A DNA stretch of 64,000 nucleotides from an uncultured Collinsella sp. GTDB taxonomy: Bacteria; Actinomycetota; Coriobacteriia; Coriobacteriales; Coriobacteriaceae. The stretch is taken from positions 76,188 through 140,187 of the forward strand of contig CABRYP010000002.1 of the NCBI GenBank assembly GCA_902475245.1. Reading direction: 5' to 3'. The notes under the pieces are model-generated. The model had not been told where the DNA came from. It saw only the letters and a list, made by a program, of their open reading frames with translations, and ran no database searches. Position numbers and translations under genes: made by a program. Shown here in pieces: positions 34,964 to 42,842 of the stretch. Every line of letters starts with the position of its first letter. The first letter of the stretch is position 1.

Positions 34964-34975
34964 CGTTCTCCCCCA

Positions 34976-35653
34976 TCAATCAAAATCGTCTTGCCCAAGA
35001 TCGGCATACAGGCCGCGTTTACGGATATAGCCGAGCACGGACTCGCTCGTAAGATAGCGCACGCTCATGCCGCGAGCAACCCGCTTGCGAATGTTGGTCG
35101 AGCTAATCGCCAGCGCCGGAATCTGAATATAGCGCACGTCGAATGGCAGTCCCGATTCCTTAATCCGCGCTCGCGCCGTATCGATGTCAAAGCCGGGACG
35201 CGTCGCAGCAATAAAGGTTGCCAGCTCGGCAATCTCATCAGCATTGTGCCAGGTCACAATATCGATAATCGCATCGGCACCCGTAATAAAGTAAAGCTTT
35301 ACCTGAGGCGGGTAAAACTCGCGAAGGGCGCGCAGCGTATCGGCTGTGTAGGTGATACCGGCACGATCGATCTCGAAACGGCTTGCCAAAAAGGCCGGGT
35401 TCGCGGCGGTCGCGAGGACCGTCATGGCATAACGGTCCTCGGCCGGCGTCACCGGTTTGTCGAGTTTAAAGGCAGGCGAGCCCGCCGGCATAAAGAGGAC
35501 GGCGTCCAAGTCGAGGGACTCACGTGCCTGCTCGGCGGTCACCAGGTGACCGTAATGGATGGGGTCAAAGGTACCACCCATAATGCCGAGCCTAAACTCC
35601 TGCCCGTCCTCTATGGGAAGCTCGGGCAGACCGATTCCACCGCGCAGCGACAT
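34976..35653 (-). CDS. nadD: Nicotinate-nucleotide adenylyltransferase
   Basis: 225 residues. Nucleotidyltransferase signature GIMGGTFDPIHYGHLVTAEQ near 23-42 and the C-terminal ISSTNIRKRVA motif. It makes deamido-NAD from NaMN and ATP. About 20 residues precede the core; ATG 35653 is just after the obgE stop. Confidence 0.95.
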   Translation of the reverse strand: MSLRGGIGLPELPIEDGQEFRLGIMGGTFDPIHYGHLVTAEQARESLDLDAVLFMPAGSPAFKLDKPVTPAEDRYAMTVLATAANPAFLASRFEIDRAGITYTADTLRALREFYPPQVKLYFITGADAIIDIVTWHNADEIAELATFIAATRPGFDIDTARARIKESGLPFDVRYIQIPALAISSTNIRKRVARGMSVRYLTSESVLGYIRKRGLYADLGQDDFD

Positions 35654-35656
35654 GGC

Positions 35657-37144
35657 CTACTCGCCCTCCGGGGTCTCGACGTCTTCCGCAGCAACAGCGT
35701 CATCGGTACCGTCAATGGCATCCACCGCGTCGACAGCCTCCAAGCTATCATCAGCGACGTCAACGACCTCGACGACGAGGTCCTCGCTACCGTCCTCGAG
35801 CTCGTCCTCGAACTCCGAGAAGTCCTCGGCGCCCTCAAAGTCAAAGGCGCGCTGGCAAATGCGAACCTCGTCGCCGGCACGGCAGCCGGCCTTTTGGAGC
35901 GCATCGTCAACGCCCATGCGGGAAAACTTATGCTGCAGGTAGATGACGGCTTCCTCGTTTTCCCAGTCGGTCTGAATAACCAAGCGCTCGATGGCGCGAC
36001 CGACCACACGGAAGGCACCGGGCTCCTCCTGGACGATACGGAAGCGCTTCTCGCGCTGCAGGCGGCGACGCTCCCACTCCTCGTCGCGCAGATCGACCGG
36101 CTCATCGGAAACCGCAAGTTCAGCGCGAAGCTTGGCCACCTGCTCGCCCACGGCAAGCATCAACGTGTTGAGACCGGCACCCGTCACAGCGGAGACGGCA
36201 AAGAACATATGACCATCATCGAGCGCCGCACGCTTAAGGTCGGCAATCTTATCGGCCGTACCCGGAGCGTCGCATTTGTTGGCGACGACGATCTGCGGAC
36301 GCTCCGAAAGCTCGGCACCATACTGCTCGAGCTCACGGTTAATAATGCGATAGTCCTCAACCGGATCGCGATCTTCAAATCCGCCCGTCATGTCAACGAC
36401 ATGCATGATCAGGGCCGTGCGCTCAATGTGGCGCAGGAACTGATGGCCCAGGCCACGACCCTCGCTCGCGCCCTCGATGAGACCGGGAACGTCGGCAACG
36501 ACGTAAGAATATTCGCCGGCACGCACCATGCCCAGATTGGGCACAAGCGTGGTAAACGGGTAGTCGGCAATCTTGGGACGGGCAGCGCTCATACGCGCGA
36601 TGAGCGAGGACTTGCCGACCGAGGGAAAGCCCACAAGCGCGGCATCGGCCATGAGCTTCATCTCGAGCTCGATCCAGTGCTCCTCAGCCGGCTCGCCGAG
36701 CTGGGCAAACGCGGGCGCGCGACGCACCGACGTCACAAAGTGAGTGTTGCCCAGACCGCCAGCACCACCGGGCGCCACGACAACGCGCTCGCCGTCGTGC
36801 ACCAGGTCGGCAATCTCGAACATCGGAGTCTGCGTCTCGGGATCGAGCTCGCGGACCACAGTGCCCATGGGGACTTTCAAAATCAGGTCCTCACCGCTCT
36901 TGCCGTTGCGGCGGGCACCCTGGCCATGCGTGCCGCGCTCGGCACGGAAGTGATGCTTAAAGCGGTAATCGATCAGCGAGGAAAGCTGAGCGTCGGCCTG
37001 GATAACGACGTTGCCGCCACGACCGCCGTCGCCGCCATCGGGGCCGCCCTTGGGAACAAATGCCTCGCGCCTAAACGACATGCATCCGGCTCCGCCGTCG
37101 CCGCCGCAAACGTTAATTCGGCTGATATCGGTGAACTGTGACAA
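35657..37144 (-). CDS. obgE: Obg family GTPase
   Basis: 495 residues. N-terminal glycine-rich Obg fold (GGDGGAGCMSFRREAFVPKGGPDGGDGGRGG), G domain with GFPSVGKSSLIAR near 167, DVPGLIEGA and NKCD, then the C-terminal OCT domain and an acidic tail. It acts in 50S assembly and the stringent response. The start is TTG 37144 with AGGAGG eight bases upstream. Odd: a strong terminator ends only 16 bases before this start codon. Confidence 0.97.
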   Translation of the reverse strand: MSQFTDISRINVCGGDGGAGCMSFRREAFVPKGGPDGGDGGRGGNVVIQADAQLSSLIDYRFKHHFRAERGTHGQGARRNGKSGEDLILKVPMGTVVRELDPETQTPMFEIADLVHDGERVVVAPGGAGGLGNTHFVTSVRRAPAFAQLGEPAEEHWIELEMKLMADAALVGFPSVGKSSLIARMSAARPKIADYPFTTLVPNLGMVRAGEYSYVVADVPGLIEGASEGRGLGHQFLRHIERTALIMHVVDMTGGFEDRDPVEDYRIINRELEQYGAELSERPQIVVANKCDAPGTADKIADLKRAALDDGHMFFAVSAVTGAGLNTLMLAVGEQVAKLRAELAVSDEPVDLRDEEWERRRLQREKRFRIVQEEPGAFRVVGRAIERLVIQTDWENEEAVIYLQHKFSRMGVDDALQKAGCRAGDEVRICQRAFDFEGAEDFSEFEDELEDGSEDLVVEVVDVADDSLEAVDAVDAIDGTDDAVAAEDVETPEGE

Positions 37145-37160
37145 CAGAATCGCCTCCTAC

Positions 37161-37204
37161 AAAAAAGAGGGAGACCCTTGAATCCTAAAACTCAAGTGCC
37201 TCCC
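37161..37204 (-). terminator. Intrinsic terminator between rpmA and obgE
   Basis: Minus-strand 13-bp stem (one mismatch, one G-U) GGGAGGCACTTGA / TCAAGGGTCTCCC followed by TCTTTTTT. The run of T ends 16 bases before the obgE start, so obgE depends on readthrough or on a promoter within 37145-37229 that I cannot see. Confidence 0.85.
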
Positions 37205-37229
37205 ACATATGTGCTCTATGAAGGGTGAA

Positions 37230-37487
37230 TTACGCGTTCGCGAGCGGGCGTACGCTGACCCTGTGCTTGATACCCTTGTGGAACTCAACGGTACCGTCGA
37301 CCAGCGCGAACAGCGTGTCGTCCTTGCCACGGCCAACGTTCTCACCCGGGTGGATGTGCGTGCCGTGCTGACGGACGAGAATCGTGCCCGTGGTTACCGT
37401 CTGGCCGGCATAGCGCTTCGTGCCAAGGCGCTGACCGCGGGAGTCACGGCCATTACGGGAGGAACCGAGTCCTTTTTTGTGTGCCAT
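37230..37487 (-). CDS. rpmA: 50S ribosomal protein L27
   Basis: 85 residues. It begins AHKKGLGSSRNGRDSRGQRLGTKRYAGQ, with the mature-type N-terminus, so no Prp cleavage peptide as in Firmicutes. Ends in HRVSVRP. L27 reaches the peptidyl-transferase centre. It follows rplU by 33 bp. Confidence 0.98.
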   Translation of the reverse strand: MAHKKGLGSSRNGRDSRGQRLGTKRYAGQTVTTGTILVRQHGTHIHPGENVGRGKDDTLFALVDGTVEFHKGIKHRVSVRPLANA

Positions 37488-37520
37488 TGTGTATACCTAC
37501 TCTTTCGTTACGAGTGTAAT

Positions 37521-37895
37521 CTACTCGGCGACGGGAGCCTCGGCAACAGCCTCAGCCTCTGCCTTGACAGCCTTCTTGGCGCGGGAGGTAGCCTGAACCT
37601 TCACGATCTTCAGCTTGGTGAGCTGCTGACGGTGACCCTTCAGACGACGATAGCGCTTGCGCTTGTGGAACTTGAAGACCAGCTGCTTCTCGCCCTTGAA
37701 CTGCTCAACGATCTGAGCGGTAACCTTGGCCTTGGCCAGCTTGTCGGGATCGGTGACGATCTTCTTACCATCGTTGAGGAAGATAACCGGCAGGGTGATC
37801 TTATCGCCCTCATTGCCCTCGATCTTCTCGACGGTGATGACATCGTCGGTGGCGACCTTGTACTGCTTGCCGCCCGTGTTAACGATTGCGTACAT
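37521..37895 (-). CDS. rplU: 50S ribosomal protein L21
   Basis: About 124 residues. The core begins YAIVNTGGKQYKV and contains KFHKRKRYRRLKGHRQQLTKLKI; the last 20 residues are an Ala/Glu/Lys tail beyond the usual 103. ATG 37895 gives the family start; an in-frame start seven codons upstream is less likely. First gene after the promoter at 37938-37966. Confidence 0.97.
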   Translation of the reverse strand: MYAIVNTGGKQYKVATDDVITVEKIEGNEGDKITLPVIFLNDGKKIVTDPDKLAKAKVTAQIVEQFKGEKQLVFKFHKRKRYRRLKGHRQQLTKLKIVKVQATSRAKKAVKAEAEAVAEAPVAE

Positions 37896-37937
37896 GTTTA
37901 CTTGCCCTTCATGCATCAGTTAGTGCAACAGCCGAAT

Positions 37938-37966
37938 ATAGTAGCAGGCGATAATACCCCCGTCAA
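37938..37966 (-). promoter_or_regulatory. rplU-rpmA promoter
   Basis: Minus-strand TTGACG (37966-37961), 17-base spacer, TACTAT (37943-37938). The -35 overlaps the stop region of the upstream gene. Confidence 0.85.
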
Positions 37967-38775
37967 CGAGTATGTGGAGCAAATCCACAAGTTCGCACAG
38001 GTATGGGGCTGACGAGTCGGCCCTCGTCGTCCTCGCATGCTTGATTCTGACGCTCGACATCGTAGGAGCAGATGGTCACGAGGTCTTGCATACCGGTGGA
38101 AACAATAGGTGCATCGACGCCCGGGGTCAAGCCCTGCAACAAAACATCAGCGGCAGAAAGCAAAATTTCCGGACGCATGGAGCCCTCGTTATCGGCATGG
38201 GTGTCGAGCATGAGCACCAGATGGTCCGGGCGCTCCCCTGCCGTGAGCTCATAGCCCACCAGAGTGTGGTCAAGGTCCAGGCGTTTGCTCTTTTTGCCAC
38301 GAGCGTAGTCGATGCCGTGGCCCGCGCGCAGCGTATCGACAGCGCGACGCACCTCGTCGGCGCTCACGGGGGCCTCGGGGTCCAGGTGCAAGTCGATGCG
38401 GTACGACAGACGCGTAAGCTCAGCCGTCAGCGCCGGCGTGCGCACGTCGATATAGGCGGCCTCGATAGGCGCCAAATCGGCAGGGGACGCCGCGACCAGG
38501 CGCTCAAACGCCTCATCGAGTGCGACGAACTCGGTCATAAACAGGTCATACCACTCGCAGGTCGACGACGTGCCCACGGGCAGCGCCGACGAAAAGCCCA
38601 CGCGCATGTGCGGAGAGAAGCCCTGCGTCACGGCATAGGGCAGCCCCGCGCGACGTACGATGCGCTCAATGGTATGAATCACTTCGAGATGGCCCAGGTA
38701 CTTAAGACGGTCGCGCTTGCCATAGCGAACGCGAAGCCTAAAGAGCGAGGGATTGTCGGTCAAGCGCTCACTCAT
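37963..38775 (-). CDS. TIGR03936-type radical-SAM-linked protein
   Basis: 270 residues. It begins RLRVRYGKRDRLKYLGHLEVIHTIERIVRRAGLPYAVTQGFSPHMRVGFSSALPVG, the hallmark of the family that accompanies or is fused to a B12-type radical SAM protein. Biochemical role unknown. Its ATG overlaps the stop of the radical SAM gene (ATGA), so the two are surely coupled. The pair commonly sits beside rplU-rpmA in other bacteria, often with an RNase E/G gene that is absent here. Confidence 0.88.
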   Translation of the reverse strand: MSERLTDNPSLFRLRVRYGKRDRLKYLGHLEVIHTIERIVRRAGLPYAVTQGFSPHMRVGFSSALPVGTSSTCEWYDLFMTEFVALDEAFERLVAASPADLAPIEAAYIDVRTPALTAELTRLSYRIDLHLDPEAPVSADEVRRAVDTLRAGHGIDYARGKKSKRLDLDHTLVGYELTAGERPDHLVLMLDTHADNEGSMRPEILLSAADVLLQGLTPGVDAPIVSTGMQDLVTICSYDVERQNQACEDDEGRLVSPIPVRTCGFAPHTR

Positions 38776-40649
38776 GCGCGATCACCCACCAATACGTTCT
38801 TGGCATGGAGCGTGGGGCAGATTCCACAGCCGGTGCACGACGTGCGGGTGCAATCGGGCGTCGTGACGCCCTCCAGCGAGCGGCGGTATTCGCGCTCGAG
38901 AAAGCCGCGCGAGCAGCCGGGGCTCACGTGCTCCCAGGGCAGGTGCCAGTCCAGTTCGTAGGGCAGGTGCACGAGCTCGTTGAGATCGATGCCGTTTTTG
39001 GCAGCAGCCGACTTCCAGTTATCGAGCGAGAAATGCTCCACCCAGGCGTCAAAACGCGAGCCCGCACGCCAGGCGTCAATGATGACAGGTGTCATGTCAC
39101 GGCCGGCGCGAGACAGCGCGGCCTCGACGAGCGAGGTCTCGGCATCGTGGTAGTGCACGCGTACGGCGCGGTTGCGCACGCTCGTGATGAGGAGCTTCTG
39201 ACGGCGCTTGACGTCGTCGTAATCGAGTTGCGGGCACCATTGGAACGGAGTGGCGGCCTTGGGAATAAACACCGACACCGAGATGGACACCGAGATGGAG
39301 CCGCGACGTGCCTTGGGAACCACGGAGCGGCCAAGCTCGAGCACGTGGTCGGCCAGGTTGGCGATGGCCACGATATCCTCGTCACGCTCGCCGGGAAGAC
39401 CCATCATAAAGTAGAGCTTCATGCGGTTCCAGCCAGCCTCGAAGGCCGCCTTGGCCGCACGGTCCAAGTCCTCCTCGGTCACGTTCTTGTTGATGATGTC
39501 GCGCATGCGCTGACTGCCGGCTTCGGGGGCAAACGTCAGGCCGCCCTTCTTTTCGCCGGCGACCGACTCGGCCATATCCACGCCAAACGAATCCAGGCGC
39601 TGCGAGGGAATGGACACGCGAATGCCCGTATCTTCCAGACGGCGGTTAAGGCGACCGAGCACATCGCGGATGCAGGAGTGATCGGTGGTCGAAAGCGAGG
39701 TAAGCGACACCTCGTCATAGCCGGTCTTTTCCAGGCCCTGAATCACCGAGGACACAATCTGGTCGGCCGAGCGCTCGCGCACCGGGCGATAGGTCATGCC
39801 GGCCTGGCAAAAACGGCAGCCGCGGGCACAGCCGCGCAGAATCTCGATAGACAGGCGATCGTGAACGAGCTGCGCGTAGGGCACGCACGACTGCGACAGC
39901 GGATTGGTAGCGCCAAAGTCCTCAACGACGCGCTTATAGACTACCGGCGGGACGTCCTTGCCTTCGCGCGGCACGGTGTAGCCATGCGGCGAACAGGGCT
40001 CGTCATGGCGAACCTCGTAGAGCGACGGCACATAGGTGCCACCGACCGTCGCGAGCTGCTCGACAATCTGGGTGCGCGAGACGCCCTCATCGCGCAGGTG
40101 ACGATGCAGCTGGCAAACCTCGAGCAGCGACTCCTCGCCCTCGCCGATCAGAATGGCATCAAAGAAGGCCGCATACGGCTCGGGGTTATAGACCGAGGGG
40201 CCACCGGCGACGATGATGGGATCGTCCTCGGTGCGGTCGGCCGCGAGCAGCGGAATGCCGGCGAGGTCGAGCGCCTCGAGAAAGTTGGTGACGGCCATCT
40301 CGTGCGGCACATGCATGCCAACGATATCGAACGAGGCCACGGGCGCCGCGCCCTCGAGCGACAGCAGCGGAATGTTCGCCTCGCGCATGGCGTCGCCCAT
40401 GTCGGGCCACGGCACATAGCCGCGCTCGCAGGAAATGCCCTCGGCCTGATTAAGGATGTTGTAGAGAATGGCGATGCCCTGGTTGGGCAGACCGACCTCA
40501 TACACGTCCGGATAGATCATGCAGCAGCGGTAGTCGGCATCGGCCTTTGAGAGCGTGCCCCACTCGTGGTCGATATAGCGACTCGGCTTTTCGACCTTGG
40601 CGAGCAACGGCTCGATCAGATGAAAACAGTCTTGGTATGGAACGCGCAA
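38772..40649 (-). CDS. Radical SAM protein of the TIGR03960 family
   Basis: 625 residues. N-terminal B12-binding-like domain (about 40-210) and a radical SAM barrel with the cluster motif RGCARGCRFCQAG near 284 (CxxxCxxC). A C-terminal cysteine-rich end (CTRTSCTGCGICPTLH) could hold a further Fe-S cluster. Its substrate is unknown; the link to ribosomal protein genes suggests rRNA, tRNA or protein modification, but this is inference. It starts at TTG 40649 with AGGGG six bases upstream. Its partner overlaps its stop. Confidence 0.88.
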   Translation of the reverse strand: MRVPYQDCFHLIEPLLAKVEKPSRYIDHEWGTLSKADADYRCCMIYPDVYEVGLPNQGIAILYNILNQAEGISCERGYVPWPDMGDAMREANIPLLSLEGAAPVASFDIVGMHVPHEMAVTNFLEALDLAGIPLLAADRTEDDPIIVAGGPSVYNPEPYAAFFDAILIGEGEESLLEVCQLHRHLRDEGVSRTQIVEQLATVGGTYVPSLYEVRHDEPCSPHGYTVPREGKDVPPVVYKRVVEDFGATNPLSQSCVPYAQLVHDRLSIEILRGCARGCRFCQAGMTYRPVRERSADQIVSSVIQGLEKTGYDEVSLTSLSTTDHSCIRDVLGRLNRRLEDTGIRVSIPSQRLDSFGVDMAESVAGEKKGGLTFAPEAGSQRMRDIINKNVTEEDLDRAAKAAFEAGWNRMKLYFMMGLPGERDEDIVAIANLADHVLELGRSVVPKARRGSISVSISVSVFIPKAATPFQWCPQLDYDDVKRRQKLLITSVRNRAVRVHYHDAETSLVEAALSRAGRDMTPVIIDAWRAGSRFDAWVEHFSLDNWKSAAAKNGIDLNELVHLPYELDWHLPWEHVSPGCSRGFLEREYRRSLEGVTTPDCTRTSCTGCGICPTLHAKNVLVGDRA

Positions 40650-40658
40650 AAGAAACCC

Positions 40659-41588
40659 CTAAGCAGCGAGATCAGATGCGTCCTCAAAGGGACCCATGGG
40701 ACGAGTAGCGCCGGCAACCGTGGTCACCAGGTCGCGGACGTGCGAGAACGTGGCGGCAGCCACCTCGTTGGCACGGCTGTAGTCAATATCGCGCTCGTAG
40801 AGCGACACGAGCGCACGGCCCATGCCATAGGTTCCCGCGGCGGCGGTCAGCGCCTTGACGGCAAACCCAATATGCGGCGTCTGCTTTACCAGGGCGCGGG
40901 TGACGGCGCGGAGCACCAGACCGGCAGCAAGCACGCCCGCGACCTCGTAGCCACGCTCGGGCTTAATGCCGCGCCCAAAGATGGCCGCCAGTTCAAAGAG
41001 CATGCCCACCTGCGCCAGCGCCATAACGGGATAATCGGCCCCCGGCAAAAACACCAGCGCGCCCGTCGCCATATTGGTAAGCGCGCACGAGGTGATGATG
41101 CGGTTGGCGGCGGCGATGCGCATAAAGGCAAAGTTCGCCGCAAAGGCTGTCTCCTTGTCCGTGCGATCGAGAATCCAGCGGGAAAGCGTCTCGAGCAGAT
41201 ACGTCTTATCGGTGGCCGCCACCGCGCCGAGCATGGGCGTGGACTCCTGGATAAAAGGCACCTCCACAGCAGACTCGGCAAGCACGCACACGGGGGCGCC
41301 GGCAATCACGAGTTCCTGCACGGCGCTCTCAAGGCGGTCAGACCCGCACGAAAGCACCAGCACCACATCGGTATCGGTCTTGGGGACGATACGGTCCTCC
41401 CCCAGGCGCTCAACGCGCACAATGCCCGACGTCGTCTGTGGCACGAAGGCATCGCGCACCGTCTCGACCAAAAAACGCGAGGCAGACGAATCGAGGTAGA
41501 CGGACACGCGAACCGGCGTGTCGGAATCCTTCTTGGTGGTCGCGCCCATCTTAAAGACGCGGGTCAGCTTGTCCACGGGAATCTTCAT
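40659..41588 (-). CDS. Uncharacterised DUF697-like membrane-associated protein
   Basis: 309 residues. I do not recognise a characterised homologue. The N-terminal 120 residues look like an alpha/beta domain without a P-loop (VRVSVYLDSSASRFLV, then DTDVVLVLSCGSD). Residues about 150-275 are hydrophobic helices resembling DUF697 (YcjF-like): NMATGALVFLPGADYP then FELAAIFGRG. DUF697 is usually joined to a GTPase, which is missing here. It starts at ATG 41588 with GGAGG, lies 18 bp after rodA and 9 bp before the radical SAM gene, so it may act with the cell-shape set. Confidence 0.6.
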   Translation of the reverse strand: MKIPVDKLTRVFKMGATTKKDSDTPVRVSVYLDSSASRFLVETVRDAFVPQTTSGIVRVERLGEDRIVPKTDTDVVLVLSCGSDRLESAVQELVIAGAPVCVLAESAVEVPFIQESTPMLGAVAATDKTYLLETLSRWILDRTDKETAFAANFAFMRIAAANRIITSCALTNMATGALVFLPGADYPVMALAQVGMLFELAAIFGRGIKPERGYEVAGVLAAGLVLRAVTRALVKQTPHIGFAVKALTAAAGTYGMGRALVSLYERDIDYSRANEVAAATFSHVRDLVTTVAGATRPMGPFEDASDLAA

Positions 41589-41606
41589 AGCAAACCCCTC
41601 CAGCGG

Positions 41607-42833
41607 TTACGCGGCGCCCGAACGATGCCGCCATATGGATTGTACGATACCCACCGTCAGCAACTGAATCATCATCGAGGACGAACCAAAACTAATAAAT
41701 GGCAGCGGAATACCGGTAATCGGCATCATGCCAATGCACATGCCGATGTTCTCGAAGGTCTGGAACGCCCACATGCCGACGATGCCCACGCACGATAGGC
41801 GCAAGAACAGCGACTCGCACTTAAAGGCAACGCGGATCGTCGAGAAAATCAGCAGCACGTAGAGGCACAGGAGCAAAAAGGAGCCGCAGAAGCCGAACGT
41901 CTCGGACAGGAAGGCGAAGACGAAGTCGGTGTGGAACTCGGGCAGAAAGCCACCGGCAGACTGCGTCGCATGGCCCAGCCCTTTACCGAAAAAGCCACCC
42001 GAGCCGACGGCAATGAGCGACTGCTGCAGGTTGTAGGCATCATCCGAATCGGCATTATCGGGGTCGATAAAGACGGTCAGTCGGTTCATCTGGTACTGCT
42101 TGATCAAAACGTCATGGCCCAAAAGAGAATCGAGCACCGAATCGAGCGCCAGGATGAGCGCCACCAGGCCCACAAGCAGCGCCAAGGTCGACAGCACCCA
42201 TTCGCGACGCGCACCGCTCATGCAGATCACAACGGCACCCGACACCAACACGACCAGGCCCGAACCCAGGTCGCCCATGGCGACGACGGCCAAAAACGGA
42301 ACGGAGAGCATGCCACAGAGCTTAATGTAGTCGCGGGCGGTATCGATGCGGCCGTTGTACTGCGAACCAAGCGTGGCGATAAAGAAGATCGTGATGAGCT
42401 TGGCAAGCTCGACCGGTTGGAAGGTAAGGCCGATACCGGGAATCTTGATCCAGCCCGTCATGCCCAGACCGCCCGTATAGGACAGACCCGGAATCTTAGG
42501 CGAGAAAATCACAATGAGATCGATGACGAGCAGCGCCGTCGAGAAGTTAGAGATGCCGCGCAGATCGGTACGCCAGACGAGCACCGCAAGCACCGTACCG
42601 ATGCCGATGCCCAACAGGTGGCGCGAGAATGAGGCGTCGGCCTTAAACTGCGAGGCCGACCAAATGATGATGGCACCATAGGCTACGAGCGCCAAGGCTG
42701 CCAGCAGCACGCCGATGTGCACCTTCTGGCGAAACGTACCGCGCGAGGCCGAAAGCTGCTTGTTGACACGGTCCAGGCTGCTGCGAGAACCGGTTTTAGT
42801 TGAGCGGAACAGGTCCGCCGGCGAAAAATCCAT
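41607..42833 (-). CDS. rodA: Rod-shape SEDS peptidoglycan glycosyltransferase RodA
   Basis: 408 residues, about ten membrane segments after a 40-residue cytoplasmic head. The SEDS signatures are present: a long loop with GFLPEFHTDFVFAFLSETFG and GIPLPFISFGSSSMM at the end. RodA polymerises glycan strands with PBP2, encoded just upstream. ATG 42833 has AGGAGG. The position inside mreBCD-mrdA favours RodA over FtsW. Confidence 0.96.
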   Translation of the reverse strand: MDFSPADLFRSTKTGSRSSLDRVNKQLSASRGTFRQKVHIGVLLAALALVAYGAIIIWSASQFKADASFSRHLLGIGIGTVLAVLVWRTDLRGISNFSTALLVIDLIVIFSPKIPGLSYTGGLGMTGWIKIPGIGLTFQPVELAKLITIFFIATLGSQYNGRIDTARDYIKLCGMLSVPFLAVVAMGDLGSGLVVLVSGAVVICMSGARREWVLSTLALLVGLVALILALDSVLDSLLGHDVLIKQYQMNRLTVFIDPDNADSDDAYNLQQSLIAVGSGGFFGKGLGHATQSAGGFLPEFHTDFVFAFLSETFGFCGSFLLLCLYVLLIFSTIRVAFKCESLFLRLSCVGIVGMWAFQTFENIGMCIGMMPITGIPLPFISFGSSSMMIQLLTVGIVQSIWRHRSGAA

Positions 42834-42842
42834 CGCAACCTC

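Noticed and set aside
34829..37141. Long open frame of 770 codons opposite nadD and obgE
   Set aside because: Covers two well-supported genes in antisense and has no family similarity.
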